A stretch of DNA of 64,000 bases, taken from positions 1-64,000 of the forward strand of contig JADKEH010000047.1 of the NCBI GenBank assembly GCA_016718155.1, in the 5' to 3' direction. The position numbers were made by a program, and so were the translations under genes. Positions 34,440-43,691 of this stretch are shown here, one piece after another (positions within the stretch are counted from its first letter, which is position 1; each line of letters opens with the position of its first letter). Origin of the DNA: Candidatus Rhodoferax randersensis. GTDB lineage: Bacteria; Pseudomonadota; Gammaproteobacteria; Burkholderiales; Burkholderiaceae_C. Under the pieces are notes generated by a model. It was given only the letters and a program-made list of their open reading frames with translations, searched no databases and was not told the DNA's origin.

Positions 34440-37400
34440 TCAATGAAACTCGCGGCTCGCCGTGCTCAGTCCGCCCAGCAGCGGCGTCAGGTCCACCAGC
34501 CGTTTGGCAATCAGGTGGCGCACCTCGCCGCCGCTGTCCTCATCGCGTTGCCACACGCCGTACACCGCCATCAGGCGTGAGCGCAACAGCTCGGCACGTT
34601 GTTTGTTCTGCAGCGACTTCCAGACGATCACGTTGATGCTGCCGGTCTCGTCTTCCAGCGTCACGAAGGTCACCCCCTTGGCGGTTTGTGGTCGCTGGCG
34701 CATGACGACAATGCCGCAAGCACGCACCAGTCTGCCACTGGGCAGATCGCGCAGTTGCGCGGCGGTCTGCAGTTTTTGCTTGGACAATTGCGCACGCAGG
34801 ATCGCCAAAGGGTGCGAGCGCAGCGTCAGCCCCAGTGCGGCGTAGTCAAAAAACACTTCTTCGGCTTCGGCGGCGGGGGGTAGTTCCAGCACGTCTTCGT
34901 CCACCGGCACGGCCTGCAGCAACGGCGGCGCGGGCTTGAGGGCCGAGGCATCCCAGACTTGCTGGCGACGGTGACCGGACAGGCTGATCAGCGCATCGGC
35001 TCCCGCCAAGGCCTTGAGGTCACCGGCATCGAGTTGGGCGCGCAGGGCCAGGTCTTCGGTGCTAAGGAAGGGGGTTTGTGCGCGGGCGGTGGTGATGCGC
35101 TCTGCCGCAGCCAGCGCCAAACCAGAGATCATGCGCAGGCCCAGGCGGACCGCGAGTTGCTGTGGGGCGCCAGATGGATTGCCGCGCTGCGCTTTCCATG
35201 AACCGGTCGTCATTGCGAACGAAGTGAAGCAATCCAGGACCCCTGAATCCATGGACTGCCGCGCTGCGCTCGCAGTGACGCCATCAGGTTCAAGGTCCGT
35301 GTGCGGTTCAGACCCGGAACTGGAGGCTCGCAATGACGGGCTACCGTCGTCATCGCGAGGCTGCAGGCCGTGGCGATCCAAGGCTTCTGGATTGCCCAAT
35401 GACGGACTGCCTTCGTCATCGCGAGGCCACAAGCCGTGGCGATCCATGACTTCTGGCTGACCCGACGACGGCACTGGTTCCAGCGTGCAGTCCCAATCGC
35501 TGACCATCACGTCCACCGCCCTCACCTCGACACCATGGCGCTGGGCGTCCTGCACCAGTTGCGCGGGGGCATAAAAGCCCATCGGCTGGCTGTTGAGCAT
35601 GGCCGCCAGATAACAGGCCGGCTCATGGTGTTTGAGCCAGCAACTCACATAGGCCAGCAGCGCAAAACTGGCGGCGTGGCTCTCCGGGAAACCGTATTCG
35701 CCAAAACCTTCGATCTGTTTGAAGATCGCCTGCGCAAACTCCTGCGTGTAACCACGCTCAACCATGCCGCCCACCATGCGGTCATAAAACTTGTGCACCC
35801 CGCCCTTGCGCTTCCAGGCGGCCATGGAGCGGCGCAGGCTGTCGGACTCACCGGCGCTGAAGCCGGCGGCCAGCATGGCGATCTGCATCACCTGCTCCTG
35901 AAAAATCGGCACCCCCAGGGTGCGCTGCAGCGCCGCATGCAAGCCCTCAGGGTAGTCCACCGGCTCCAGCCCCTGACGGCGCCTGAGATACGGGTGCACC
36001 ATGCCGCCCTGGATCGGGCCGGGGCGCACGATGGCCACCTCGATCACCAGGTCGTAAAAACAACGCGGCTGCAGGCGCGGCAGCATGCTCATCTGGGCGC
36101 GGCTCTCGATCTGGAAGGTACCCACCGTGTCGGCGCGGCAGATCATGTCGTAGGTGGCTGGGTCTTCGGCCGGGATGTCCTGCATCTGGAAGGTGTAGCC
36201 GCGCTGCGTGCTGATCAGGTCCAGGCAGCGGCGAATGGCGCTGAGCATGCCCAGGGCCAGCACGTCCACCTTGAGCAAGCCCATGGCGTCCAGGTCATCC
36301 TTGTCCCACTGGATGATGGAACGATCGGGCATGGCGGCGTTCTCCACCGGCACCACGCGGGTGAGTTTGCTTTGTGTGAGCACAAAGCCACCCACGTGCT
36401 GGCTCAGGTGGCGCGGAAAACGCTGGATCTGGCTACTCAGGTGCATCCACAGGTCGAGCAGCTCAGCCTTGGGGGCAACAAAGTCTGGCCCGAGACGCGC
36501 CAGCGCCGACTGCAGCCGCTCGGCCAAGACCTCGCGGCTGTACATGCCGGGGTGCTCCTTGGCCAGCGCCGTGATCAGCGCCTCGTCAATGCCCAATGCA
36601 CGCCCGACATCACGCAAGGCACTGCGTGGCCGGTAGCTGATGACGGTGGCCGTCAGCGCGGCCCGGTCACGCCCATATTTGGCATAGATGTACTGGATGA
36701 CTTCTTCGCGCCGCTGGTGCTCAAAGTCCACATCGATGTCGGGCGGCTCATTGCGCTCGCGGCTGATGAAGCGCTCAAATAACATGTTGATGCGCGAAGG
36801 GTCCACCTCGGTCACCCCCAGGCAATAACACACCGCCGAGTTGGCCGCGGAGCCACGCCCCTGACACAGGATGTGGCGGCTGCGCGCAAAGGCCACGATG
36901 TCGTGCACGGTCAGGAAGTACATCTCGTACTTGAGATCGGCAATCAGCACCAGTTCATGCTCGATCTGTTGCTGCACCGAGGCCGAAATTCCTTGGGGAT
37001 AACGCTGGCTGGCGCCCTCGTAGGTGAAGCGGCGCAAGGTTTGCGCCGGGGTGAGACCGGGCAGCACCGCCTCCAGCGGGTACTGGTAACGCAACTCATC
37101 CAGGCTGAAGTGGCAACGCCCGGCAATGGTGAGGGTGGCCGCCAGCAAATCTGGTGCGTAAATCTGGGCCAAACGTTCACGCGAGCGCAGATGCGCCTCG
37201 GCATTGGCTTGCAGGGCAAGGCCGCACTCGTGCACCGGCCGCCCCAGGCGCACCGCCGTCATCACATCCTGCATGGGCTTGCGCGAACGCACATGCATGT
37301 GCACATCACCCGCGGCCACCAGCGGCACCCCCGTGAGCCGGGAGGCCTGCTGCAGTTGGTGCAGCCACAGCACATCATCCAGACCAAAACACAACTCCAC

Positions 37401-37892
37401 CGCCAGCCAGACTCGCGTGCCAAACAAGGCACTGGCCCTTATGCAGTGGGCACTGATTGCTTCAAAAGTAATAGCACTTTGGGCAAGCCGGTCAAAGCTC
37501 AGAAGCAGTTCGCAGTCGTGCAACAGCGCAAAGTTGCTGCTTTGCCAGCTCACGCGGTAATGGCCCTTGCTGGCCACGCAGCGCGCCGCCGTGATGAACT
37601 CACACAGATTGCCCCAGCCCGTGAGGTTGTGCGCCAGCACCACCAACTTGCAGCCGTCTGCCAGGGCAAACTCGGCGCCGGGCAAGAGCTTGAGCCCGAA
37701 TTTCTTGGCCTCGGTGTGCGCACGCACCATGCCCGCCACCGAGCACTCGTCGGTGATGGCCAGCGCCGCGTAGCCCAGCGCATGCGCGCGCGCCACCAGT
37801 TCCTCGGGGTGCGAGGCACCGCGCTGGAAGCTGAAGTTGCTTAAGGCATGCAGCTCGGCGTAGCCAGCGACTGGCACAGTACAAGGGATCAT
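34440..37892 (-). CDS. dnaE2: Error-prone DNA polymerase DnaE2 (ImuC) with an in-frame repeat insertion
   Basis: DnaE2/ImuC is the alpha-type polymerase that works with ImuA and ImuB in damage-induced mutagenesis. It has the PHP domain (YAELHALSNFSFQRGASHPEE), the polymerase core (GRGSAANSAVCYCLGVTEVDP and catalytic PDIDVDFEH), QHVGGFVLTQ, the tandem HhH region (LRMISGLALAAAERI) and a C-terminal OB fold (VMRQRPQTAKGVTFVTLEDE). At about 1,150 residues it is some 100 longer than usual. The excess is one low-complexity block from repeats at 35160-35470, between VSDWDCTLEP and QLAVRLGLRM. The frame stays open. Start at 37892 or 37901. It is third in the imuA-imuB-dnaE2 operon. Confidence 0.93.
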   Translation of the reverse strand: MIPCTVPVAGYAELHALSNFSFQRGASHPEELVARAHALGYAALAITDECSVAGMVRAHTEAKKFGLKLLPGAEFALADGCKLVVLAHNLTGWGNLCEFITAARCVASKGHYRVSWQSSNFALLHDCELLLSFDRLAQSAITFEAISAHCIRASALFGTRVWLAVELCFGLDDVLWLHQLQQASRLTGVPLVAAGDVHMHVRSRKPMQDVMTAVRLGRPVHECGLALQANAEAHLRSRERLAQIYAPDLLAATLTIAGRCHFSLDELRYQYPLEAVLPGLTPAQTLRRFTYEGASQRYPQGISASVQQQIEHELVLIADLKYEMYFLTVHDIVAFARSRHILCQGRGSAANSAVCYCLGVTEVDPSRINMLFERFISRERNEPPDIDVDFEHQRREEVIQYIYAKYGRDRAALTATVISYRPRSALRDVGRALGIDEALITALAKEHPGMYSREVLAERLQSALARLGPDFVAPKAELLDLWMHLSSQIQRFPRHLSQHVGGFVLTQSKLTRVVPVENAAMPDRSIIQWDKDDLDAMGLLKVDVLALGMLSAIRRCLDLISTQRGYTFQMQDIPAEDPATYDMICRADTVGTFQIESRAQMSMLPRLQPRCFYDLVIEVAIVRPGPIQGGMVHPYLRRRQGLEPVDYPEGLHAALQRTLGVPIFQEQVMQIAMLAAGFSAGESDSLRRSMAAWKRKGGVHKFYDRMVGGMVERGYTQEFAQAIFKQIEGFGEYGFPESHAASFALLAYVSCWLKHHEPACYLAAMLNSQPMGFYAPAQLVQDAQRHGVEVRAVDVMVSDWDCTLEPVPSSGQPEVMDRHGLWPRDDEGSPSLGNPEALDRHGLQPRDDDGSPSLRASSSGSEPHTDLEPDGVTASAARQSMDSGVLDCFTSFAMTTGSWKAQRGNPSGAPQQLAVRLGLRMISGLALAAAERITTARAQTPFLSTEDLALRAQLDAGDLKALAGADALISLSGHRRQQVWDASALKPAPPLLQAVPVDEDVLELPPAAEAEEVFFDYAALGLTLRSHPLAILRAQLSKQKLQTAAQLRDLPSGRLVRACGIVVMRQRPQTAKGVTFVTLEDETGSINVIVWKSLQNKQRAELLRSRLMAVYGVWQRDEDSGGEVRHLIAKRLVDLTPLLGGLSTASREFH
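35208..35462. repeat. Cluster of GTCATTGCGAGG-type palindromic repeats inside dnaE2
   Basis: At least four related half or full units occur here: CATTGCGAACGAAGTGAAG (35213-35231) with CTGCGCTCGCAGTGACG, GGCTCGCAATGACGGG near 35330, CGTCATCGCGAGGCTGCAG near 35349, and CGTCATCGCGAGGCCACAAG near 35414. Each is followed by CCGTGGCGATCCA-type sequence. They are read in frame by dnaE2 on the minus strand and give peptides such as DRHGLQPRDDDGSPSL and LDCFTSFAMTTG. Confidence 0.85.
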
Positions 37893-37922
37893 GGCAAACA
37901 CGTCTAGCGTGCTGTCCGGGGC

Positions 37923-39350
37923 TCAGGCAAACAGCCCATGCAGGTACCAACTCGGTTCTGCATCGGTGCACGACCCGACCCGGCCCGGCCCGCTCAGGCG
38001 TTCACGGTAGATCCACAACAAGCCGGCCTGCTCGCTGCGGGCCAGAAAGTAGTCGCGCAAGGCGCAGCCCGCGCCGGCAGCCTCCTCCCACCAGGCAGCT
38101 TCCAGCCGCTGCGGACCGGCCAGCAGGGTGAGCGGCCCCTGGTACAAGGGGCGCGCCTGGCGCACGGCCAGCTTCAGCGGCGCGGCCAGCAGCCAGGTCG
38201 GGTAAAGCCCATCGGATCGCGACGCCTGGGTGGCGCCGGCTCCCACCCGTCCGGACGGATTCACGACCCGAACCGGCGCACTGGACGCAGGCGTCCAGGC
38301 CTGCATGCGCTCGGGCCGATGGTCGGCACAGGCTTGCGCCTGCAGCACACACTGTGACCCCAGCCGCGCAGCCAGTCGCTCCAGAAATTGGTGCCAACTG
38401 TCGCCACCCAGCACTTCATCCGGCAACAAGCTGGCCGTGCTGCCGCTCAGGGCCTGGGTCTCCAGCGTGCGCAGCCGCAAATAGAGCACCGGGGCCGGCA
38501 AGGTGATGCGTGCCAGCTGCTCACCCAGCAGGCGCTGCAGATGGTTCATGTCCAGCGTGGGCTCGGCCGTGCGCAGCACCAGTTCACCCTCGCTGGCGGT
38601 ATCGCGGCGCTTGTCCATCTGCCAGCCCAGACGCAATGCCAGCACGCCACGCTGGCGCGCGCGCAGCCACACCAGCAACTGGTTGAGCAGACGCCGCGCC
38701 GCAAACAACAGGGCCGGTGCTGCCTCGACCTGGGCCGCCAATTCCAGCGACGCATCAAACACCTCGGGCAGCACCAGCCAGGGGTAGAGCTCGGACTTCA
38801 AACCATAGGCACAGTCCAGCGCGTCGAGCAAAGGGGCGCCAAAGCGCCGCGCCACGCCGCCACGCGGCAAGGCGCGCAACTGCCCCCAGCGCGTGCAGCC
38901 GATGCGCGACAGCGTGGGCAGGTGAGGACGCGCGGCGGCCAGCGCGTACAAGGGCAAATCATCCGGCGCGGTGGCGCGTGACGGAGGCACCACGCCTCCG
39001 GCCACTGTTTGCCTGGGGCTGGTCGGCGGCTCACCGGTGACCAATTGAAGGCGTGCCAGCGCTATCAAAGACGTAGCGCCTCGGGCATACCGGATGTGCA
39101 TCACCGGCATATCCGCTCCCAACATGGCGTGTAGCAAGGGTTGCCGGCCACCAAACAGGCGCTCGCTGCCCGACACCTCCAATACCAGTGCATCGTCCAC
39201 CTGGGCCACTTTGGGCGTGAAGCGCAAGGCCCACCAGGCCAAGGCACTGAGTGCATCGACCAAGGTGGCGGCCTCCTCCAGTCTGGGGGCTGTCGACTCC
39301 ACCGGCGCCTGGGTGGCTTCAGGCCAGGGCTGCAAGGCGATCCAGTGCAT
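37923..39350 (-). CDS. imuB: ImuB, Y-family-like polymerase subunit of the mutasome
   Basis: ImuB is a Y-family polymerase relative that has lost the catalytic acidic residues and acts as the adaptor linking ImuA, DnaE2 and the beta clamp. The 475-residue product shows the fold at WWALRFTPKVAQVDDALVLE, SGSERLFGG and ALARLQLVTGEP, then a long C-terminal region (RPLYQGPLTLLAGPQRLEAAWWE, RDYFLARSEQAGLLWIYRER) shared by ImuB proteins. Start chosen at ATG 39350 (MHWIALQPWP). It lies inside the extended 3' end of imuA (overlap of 32 bases) and 30 bases upstream of dnaE2. Confidence 0.92.
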   Translation of the reverse strand: MHWIALQPWPEATQAPVESTAPRLEEAATLVDALSALAWWALRFTPKVAQVDDALVLEVSGSERLFGGRQPLLHAMLGADMPVMHIRYARGATSLIALARLQLVTGEPPTSPRQTVAGGVVPPSRATAPDDLPLYALAAARPHLPTLSRIGCTRWGQLRALPRGGVARRFGAPLLDALDCAYGLKSELYPWLVLPEVFDASLELAAQVEAAPALLFAARRLLNQLLVWLRARQRGVLALRLGWQMDKRRDTASEGELVLRTAEPTLDMNHLQRLLGEQLARITLPAPVLYLRLRTLETQALSGSTASLLPDEVLGGDSWHQFLERLAARLGSQCVLQAQACADHRPERMQAWTPASSAPVRVVNPSGRVGAGATQASRSDGLYPTWLLAAPLKLAVRQARPLYQGPLTLLAGPQRLEAAWWEEAAGAGCALRDYFLARSEQAGLLWIYRERLSGPGRVGSCTDAEPSWYLHGLFA

Positions 39351-40149
39351 GGCCTTCCCCAAGCCGCTGATCGGTTGCAGACGGCACAAAATTACCGCGC
39401 AATGTTTGGTCTGTCCCGCAAAAACACCCCTGATCAGTTGGGGACAGAGCTTGCCCGCTACGCGGGCTGCGGTCTGTCCCGCAAAGTCTCAGTAATGCCC
39501 CCAGACGCCCGGGCCGGGCCGGCAAGCACACGGGCTGGTCGAGCGGCGGGCCGCGTCGCTTGAGGATGTGCACGCACAAGGCATCTGCCGGTTCGCCCGC
39601 CCCTGCGGCGGGCGCAGCCAGCAGCAGGCGCAGCACGGCGGGCGAGGCCTCGCCTTGCGCCTGTGCCGAACGCATCACAAACAAGAGCTTGCTGTGCTGG
39701 GCCGCTGCCATTTGCAGCCGCCGCAACTGGTCAGCCCGAGCCTGCGGCAACCAGGCCAGAACCGCCGCGACCGGCGCACAACGCAAGGCCTGCTCGCAGG
39801 CCCACATGCGCGCGGCCGGCTCGGCGCTGGTGATCCACAACAGGCTTTGCAAGTCCAGCCCCTGCGCCGCCAGCCCCGGACCAAAGGGCACATGGGGCGC
39901 ACCCACCAGTACCACAGGACCAGCGGGCCGAAGCTTCAATGCCGGCAACAGCAAGCGCCATTCGTTCTGGCCACTTTGCGCCTGCAGGATTTCCACCATG
40001 GCGCCCACCGGCCAACCCCCACCTGGCAGTTGACTGTCCAGCAAGGCATGCCCGGTGGCCAGCACCAAGCCCGGCGGATGTGCCAGCTCGTCGGCACGCC
40101 AAACGGTGGCAGTGCCAAAGGCAGAAACTAGAGACGGCAGCGCGGACAT
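39319..40149 (-). CDS. imuA: ImuA, RecA-like component of the mutasome, with repeat-derived tail
   Basis: ImuA is a RecA/SulA-related partner of ImuB in SOS mutagenesis. Residues about 1-220 follow the family (VWRADELAHPPGLVLATGHALLD, LPGGGWPVGAMVEIL, LLWITSAEPAARMWACEQAL, HILKRRGPPLDQPVCLPARP). After LGALLRL the reading frame continues for about 50 residues of low-complexity sequence (CGTDRSPRSGQALSP and onward) that coincides with the hairpin repeat at 39409-39485. The native stop was probably just before it, so the repeat seems to have lengthened the protein and pushed its end into imuB. Start at ATG 40149; a LexA box lies 30 bases upstream. Confidence 0.87.
   Translation of the reverse strand: MSALPSLVSAFGTATVWRADELAHPPGLVLATGHALLDSQLPGGGWPVGAMVEILQAQSGQNEWRLLLPALKLRPAGPVVLVGAPHVPFGPGLAAQGLDLQSLLWITSAEPAARMWACEQALRCAPVAAVLAWLPQARADQLRRLQMAAAQHSKLLFVMRSAQAQGEASPAVLRLLLAAPAAGAGEPADALCVHILKRRGPPLDQPVCLPARPGRLGALLRLCGTDRSPRSGQALSPTDQGCFCGTDQTLRGNFVPSATDQRLGEGHALDRLAALA
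39409..39485. repeat. GGTCTGTCCCGCAAA hairpin repeat in the imuA 3' end
   Basis: GGTCTGTCCCGCAAA occurs twice (39409-39423 and 39471-39485). Between them GGGACAGA (39441-39448) pairs with TCTGTCCC (39473-39480), enclosing an inner GCCCGC-TAC-GCGGGC hairpin. A third copy of the 15-mer lies at 60745-60759, just before the ABC binding-protein gene. The unit is a dispersed palindromic repeat, distinct from the GTCATTGCGAGG family. Confidence 0.75.
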
Positions 40150-40178
40150 GAAGAGCTGGCAAGGGTTAAACACAAATA

Positions 40179-40194
40179 CTGTAATTAACAACAG
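40179..40194 (-). promoter_or_regulatory. LexA (SOS) box of imuA-imuB-dnaE2
   Basis: CTGTAATTAACAACAG matches the CTGT-N8-ACAG LexA consensus perfectly, 30 bases upstream of the imuA ATG, in an AT-rich promoter context (TACTGT...ACAGTATA). It places the mutagenesis cassette under SOS control, as is known for imuABC in other proteobacteria. Confidence 0.9.
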
Positions 40195-40221
40195 TATATG
40201 CTTTTAGCCCAAGCAACTCAA

Positions 40222-40246
40222 ATAAAAAGGCGCCCGACAGGCGCCT
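40222..40246 (-). terminator. Intrinsic terminator after the 58-residue gene
   Basis: AGGCGCC and GGCGCCT (40228-40234 and 40240-40246) form a seven-pair GC stem with a five-base loop; on the minus strand it is followed by TTTTT. It ends the small gene at 40313-40489. Confidence 0.75.
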
Positions 40247-40312
40247 GGAAAACTACCGCCTCAGCGGCAACCGGACTCAGTGAAACTGAAACGCCAGGCT
40301 AAGGGCCCGCGC

Positions 40313-40489
40313 TTACCACTCGCCCGATTCGCGCACCCGCTGATCCAGGTCGCGATCGTCGAACACCTCGGCGTTCGAAGGTGCCTGAACCGGCGTGGGC
40401 TCACCCCAATGGATCAGGCGCTGGATGAAGGAACGCGACAATTCCGCGTCCGGCTGCGAAGGCCTTTCGGCAAATTTGAACTGTTGCAT
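40313..40489 (-). CDS. Small hypothetical protein (58 residues)
   Basis: MQQFKFAERPSQPDAELSRS continues into FIQRLIHWGEPTPVQAP and ends DLDQRVRESGEW. No domain, signal peptide or membrane helix is visible; it is acidic and polar. I call it because the ATG has AGGAACC about 5 bases upstream, the codon use matches its neighbours, and an intrinsic terminator follows. A longer frame to 40621 has poor codon use and is unlikely. Function unknown. Confidence 0.6.
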   Translation of the reverse strand: MQQFKFAERPSQPDAELSRSFIQRLIHWGEPTPVQAPSNAEVFDDRDLDQRVRESGEW

Positions 40490-40748
40490 GGTGGTTCCTG
40501 ATTGATGTTGGCGATCCGCATGCTGAAAGTCTATCCAGCATGGCTGTCTGCGCATGTGACAGAAATCACCTCGGCTTGGCAATGCGTGTAAAAAACCACA
40601 ACAAAAGTCACACTCTCGCAAACCAAGTTTTCAAACGTAAGCAGGTACGCACAGGCAGGAACGCCAGTCAACGCTGCTAGACTGCCCCGGCTGACGATCT
40701 CAGGGGCGTCACACGAACACCATCACCCAAACATAAGGGGACACCAGC

Positions 40749-43691
40749 ATGATCATCTGGGGCGCAATCTGGGGGGCCATTCTCGGTTTCTTCATGGGCC
40801 GACACGAGTCCGAAATGGGCGCCGTCCTGGGGGCCATTCTCGGGGCCCTGGCAGGACGCACGCTGCGCGGCGCAGTACGAACCGAAATGGAGTTGCAACG
40901 CGCCAAATGGGCCGCCACACCGGCGACGCCACCGGCTGCAACGCCTGCCACCACCGCCACCCCGGCCACCACGCCCACGCCACCGACAACCCCCGGCGCC
41001 GAAACCCTGCCCGGCGAGCCCTGGCCAGCGGTCACCCAAAGCGACACTCTCACCACCCCGCCGATGCCAGCAGCACTGCCCGCTGGTGCAGCCTTGGCCG
41101 CCACTGCCAGCATCGCCGCGCCCGCTGATGCGGTGGCCAGTCTGCCCAGAGCGGCCATGCAGCATCCGGTTGCCCAGGAGCCGGTCGAGTCGGCCGCCAA
41201 AGCCCGCGTGACCCAAGCCGCTGAACCCGATCTGGCCACCCGTGCCGTCACGGCGGCACGCAATTGGCTGTTTGGCGGCAACACCATCGTGCGCATGGGC
41301 GTGGTGGTGCTGTTCGTGGGCCTGGCCTTCCTGGCCAAGTACGCTATCGACAACGCCATCCTGCCACCCGAGTTGCGCCTGGCCAGCATCGGACTGGCTG
41401 GCATCGCCCTGTTTGTATTTGGCTTTCGGCTGCGAACCAAGAACCCGGACAAGCTGGCCTACGCGCTGACCTTGCAGGGCGCCGGCGTGGCCGTGCTGTA
41501 CCTGACCGTGTTTGCCGCCTTCCGGCTCTACCAGTTTCTGCCGGCCGGCGCGGCCTTCGTGGTGCTGGGTCTGGTCTGCGTTTTCTCCACCGTCATTGCC
41601 CTGCTGCAAAACGCCATGCCGATGGCCTTCATCGGGTTTGCCGGCGCCTTTGCCGCGCCGCTGCTGGTGTCAACCGGTCAGGGCAACCACGTGGCTCTGT
41701 TCAGCTACTACCTGCTGCTGAACCTGGCAATTGTGGCAATCGCCTGGCTGCGCGCCTGGCGCCCCTTGAACCTGCTGGGCTTCTTCGCCACCTTCGGCGT
41801 GGCCACCCTGTGGGGCGTGCTCAAGTACCGGCCCGAGCAGTTCGCCAGCACCGAGCCGTTCCTGATCGCCTTCTTCCTGATCTACGTGCTGGCCAGTCTG
41901 CTGTACGCCACGCGCCATTCACTGGCGGCCAAGCAGGCGGTGGACGCAACGCTGATCTTTGGCACCCCATTGGTCGCCTTTGGCCTGCAGGCGGGTCTGG
42001 TGCGAGAGATCGAGTACGCCACCGCCTTCTCAGCGCTGGTCACGGGCGCCTTCTACCTGGGCCTGGGCGCCTGGGCGATGCGCCGGGCCAGGCAAGGCAA
42101 CGATGTCGGGCGCTGGCTGGCCGAGTGTTTCGTGGCACTGGGCCTGGGCTTTGTCACGCTGGCCGTGCCGCTGGCGCTGGACGCACGCTGGACCTCGGCG
42201 GTCTGGGCCGCCGAGGGCGCAGCCGTCTACTGGATCGGCCAACGCCAGGGCCGCTGGCTGGCGCGGGCCATCGGCCTGGCCCTGCAAGGGTTTGCCGCCT
42301 TGTCCTACCTGAGCGCGCTGGACCAGGCGCAAGTCGCCAACTGGCCGCTGGCCAATCCGGCCTTCATCGGGGCGACCTTGTTGGCGTTCTCGGCGCTGGC
42401 GCTGGCGCACTGGTCGCGCAGCGCCGTGGCGCTGGCCGAAACGCCAGCGGCACGACAATTTGGCACGCTGGAGCAAAGCCTCTCGCCTGCCCTGTTCTGG
42501 ATCGGCTTCCTGTGGTGGCAGTTCGCGCTCGGCCTGGAAATCGAGCGCGGCGTGCTGGGCGAACAGGGTGTCCTGGCGCCCGTCTTCGCACACGCGGTGC
42601 AGGCCCATTTGCACATGCTGGCCTGGCTGGGCAGCGCCTTCGTCGCCCACCGCCTGGCTCTGGCGCAGCGCGCGCGGCCCTGGTCCATCGCGGCCACCCC
42701 GGCCTGGTTCAATTTGCCGGTCATGCTGCTGGTCGCCTTGGAGGGCATGACCCAGCTCAGCCACGTGTTTCAGTCCTGGGGCTGGCTGGTGTGGCCAATC
42801 GCCCTGGTGTTGCACGGCGTGATGCTGCGCCGCCTCGACGCGGGCGCGCCCAGGGCATGGTGGTCGTGGACGCACAGTGGTGGTATCTGGCTGCTGGTCT
42901 TGTTGGGTGGCAATGTGCTGGTCTGGGCAGTGCAGCAAGCACAACTGCAGCGGACCGCCTGGGCCTCGGTGATCTTGCTGGTGTCGGCCATCGTGGTGTT
43001 GTTGGCGCTCTCGATGCGTACTTGGTTTGACCCCGCCAGCGCGCCGCGCCAGCGCTGGCCACTGAATCACTTTGCCGAGGCCTATCTGTGGCGCGCGGCG
43101 CTACCCGTGGCCCTGCTGGTGGCACTGGGTTGCCTGGCGGTGGCGATCCATTCCGACGGCAACGCCCGCCCGCTGCCCTATGTGCCCCTGCTCAACCCAA
43201 CCGACCTGAGCGTGGCGCTGGGTCTGGCTGCCTGCGCGCTGTGGCTGATGCGGCTGCGCCAGAGCACGCTGGCCCTACCGGCGCTGGCGCGCCACCCACG
43301 CCTGCCGCTGGCGCTGGTGGCGATTGCCTTTGTCGCCATCAACACCGTGTGGCTGCGCGTGGCGCACCAGTTTGCCGGTGTACCCTGGAACGCCGAGCGC
43401 CTGTTCGAATCCTTCCTGGTGCAGGCCGGCTATTCGATCCTCTGGACGCTGATTGCGCTGGGTCTGATGATCGTGGCTTATCGGCGCCAGGCGCGCCCGG
43501 TGTGGATGGGCGGTGCCGTGCTGCTGGGGGTGACCGTGCTCAAGCTGTTCCTGATCGACCTGTCCAACCGGGGAGGTTCCGAGCGCATCGTGGTGTTCAT
43601 TGCCGTGGGCGTGCTGATGCTGGTGGTGGGTTACTTCGCGCCCATGCCGCCAGCGGCCGCAACCAGCAAACCCCAGGAGGTGACCCCATGA
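40749..43691 (+). CDS. DUF2339 polytopic membrane protein
   Basis: A 980-residue protein. An N-terminal glycine-rich helix pair (IIWGAIWGAILGFFMG, GAVLGAILGALAG) is followed by an Ala/Pro/Thr-rich linker (about 55-150), then RNWLFGGNTIVRMGVVVLFVGLAFLAKYAIDN, the hallmark entry to the DUF2339 domain, and more than twenty hydrophobic segments. It ends with a polar tail after VLMLVVGYFAPMP. Function is unknown. Its stop overlaps the start of the DUF3999 gene (ATGA), so the two products probably act together. Confidence 0.9.
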   Translation: MIIWGAIWGAILGFFMGRHESEMGAVLGAILGALAGRTLRGAVRTEMELQRAKWAATPATPPAATPATTATPATTPTPPTTPGAETLPGEPWPAVTQSDTLTTPPMPAALPAGAALAATASIAAPADAVASLPRAAMQHPVAQEPVESAAKARVTQAAEPDLATRAVTAARNWLFGGNTIVRMGVVVLFVGLAFLAKYAIDNAILPPELRLASIGLAGIALFVFGFRLRTKNPDKLAYALTLQGAGVAVLYLTVFAAFRLYQFLPAGAAFVVLGLVCVFSTVIALLQNAMPMAFIGFAGAFAAPLLVSTGQGNHVALFSYYLLLNLAIVAIAWLRAWRPLNLLGFFATFGVATLWGVLKYRPEQFASTEPFLIAFFLIYVLASLLYATRHSLAAKQAVDATLIFGTPLVAFGLQAGLVREIEYATAFSALVTGAFYLGLGAWAMRRARQGNDVGRWLAECFVALGLGFVTLAVPLALDARWTSAVWAAEGAAVYWIGQRQGRWLARAIGLALQGFAALSYLSALDQAQVANWPLANPAFIGATLLAFSALALAHWSRSAVALAETPAARQFGTLEQSLSPALFWIGFLWWQFALGLEIERGVLGEQGVLAPVFAHAVQAHLHMLAWLGSAFVAHRLALAQRARPWSIAATPAWFNLPVMLLVALEGMTQLSHVFQSWGWLVWPIALVLHGVMLRRLDAGAPRAWWSWTHSGGIWLLVLLGGNVLVWAVQQAQLQRTAWASVILLVSAIVVLLALSMRTWFDPASAPRQRWPLNHFAEAYLWRAALPVALLVALGCLAVAIHSDGNARPLPYVPLLNPTDLSVALGLAACALWLMRLRQSTLALPALARHPRLPLALVAIAFVAINTVWLRVAHQFAGVPWNAERLFESFLVQAGYSILWTLIALGLMIVAYRRQARPVWMGGAVLLGVTVLKLFLIDLSNRGGSERIVVFIAVGVLMLVVGYFAPMPPAAATSKPQEVTP

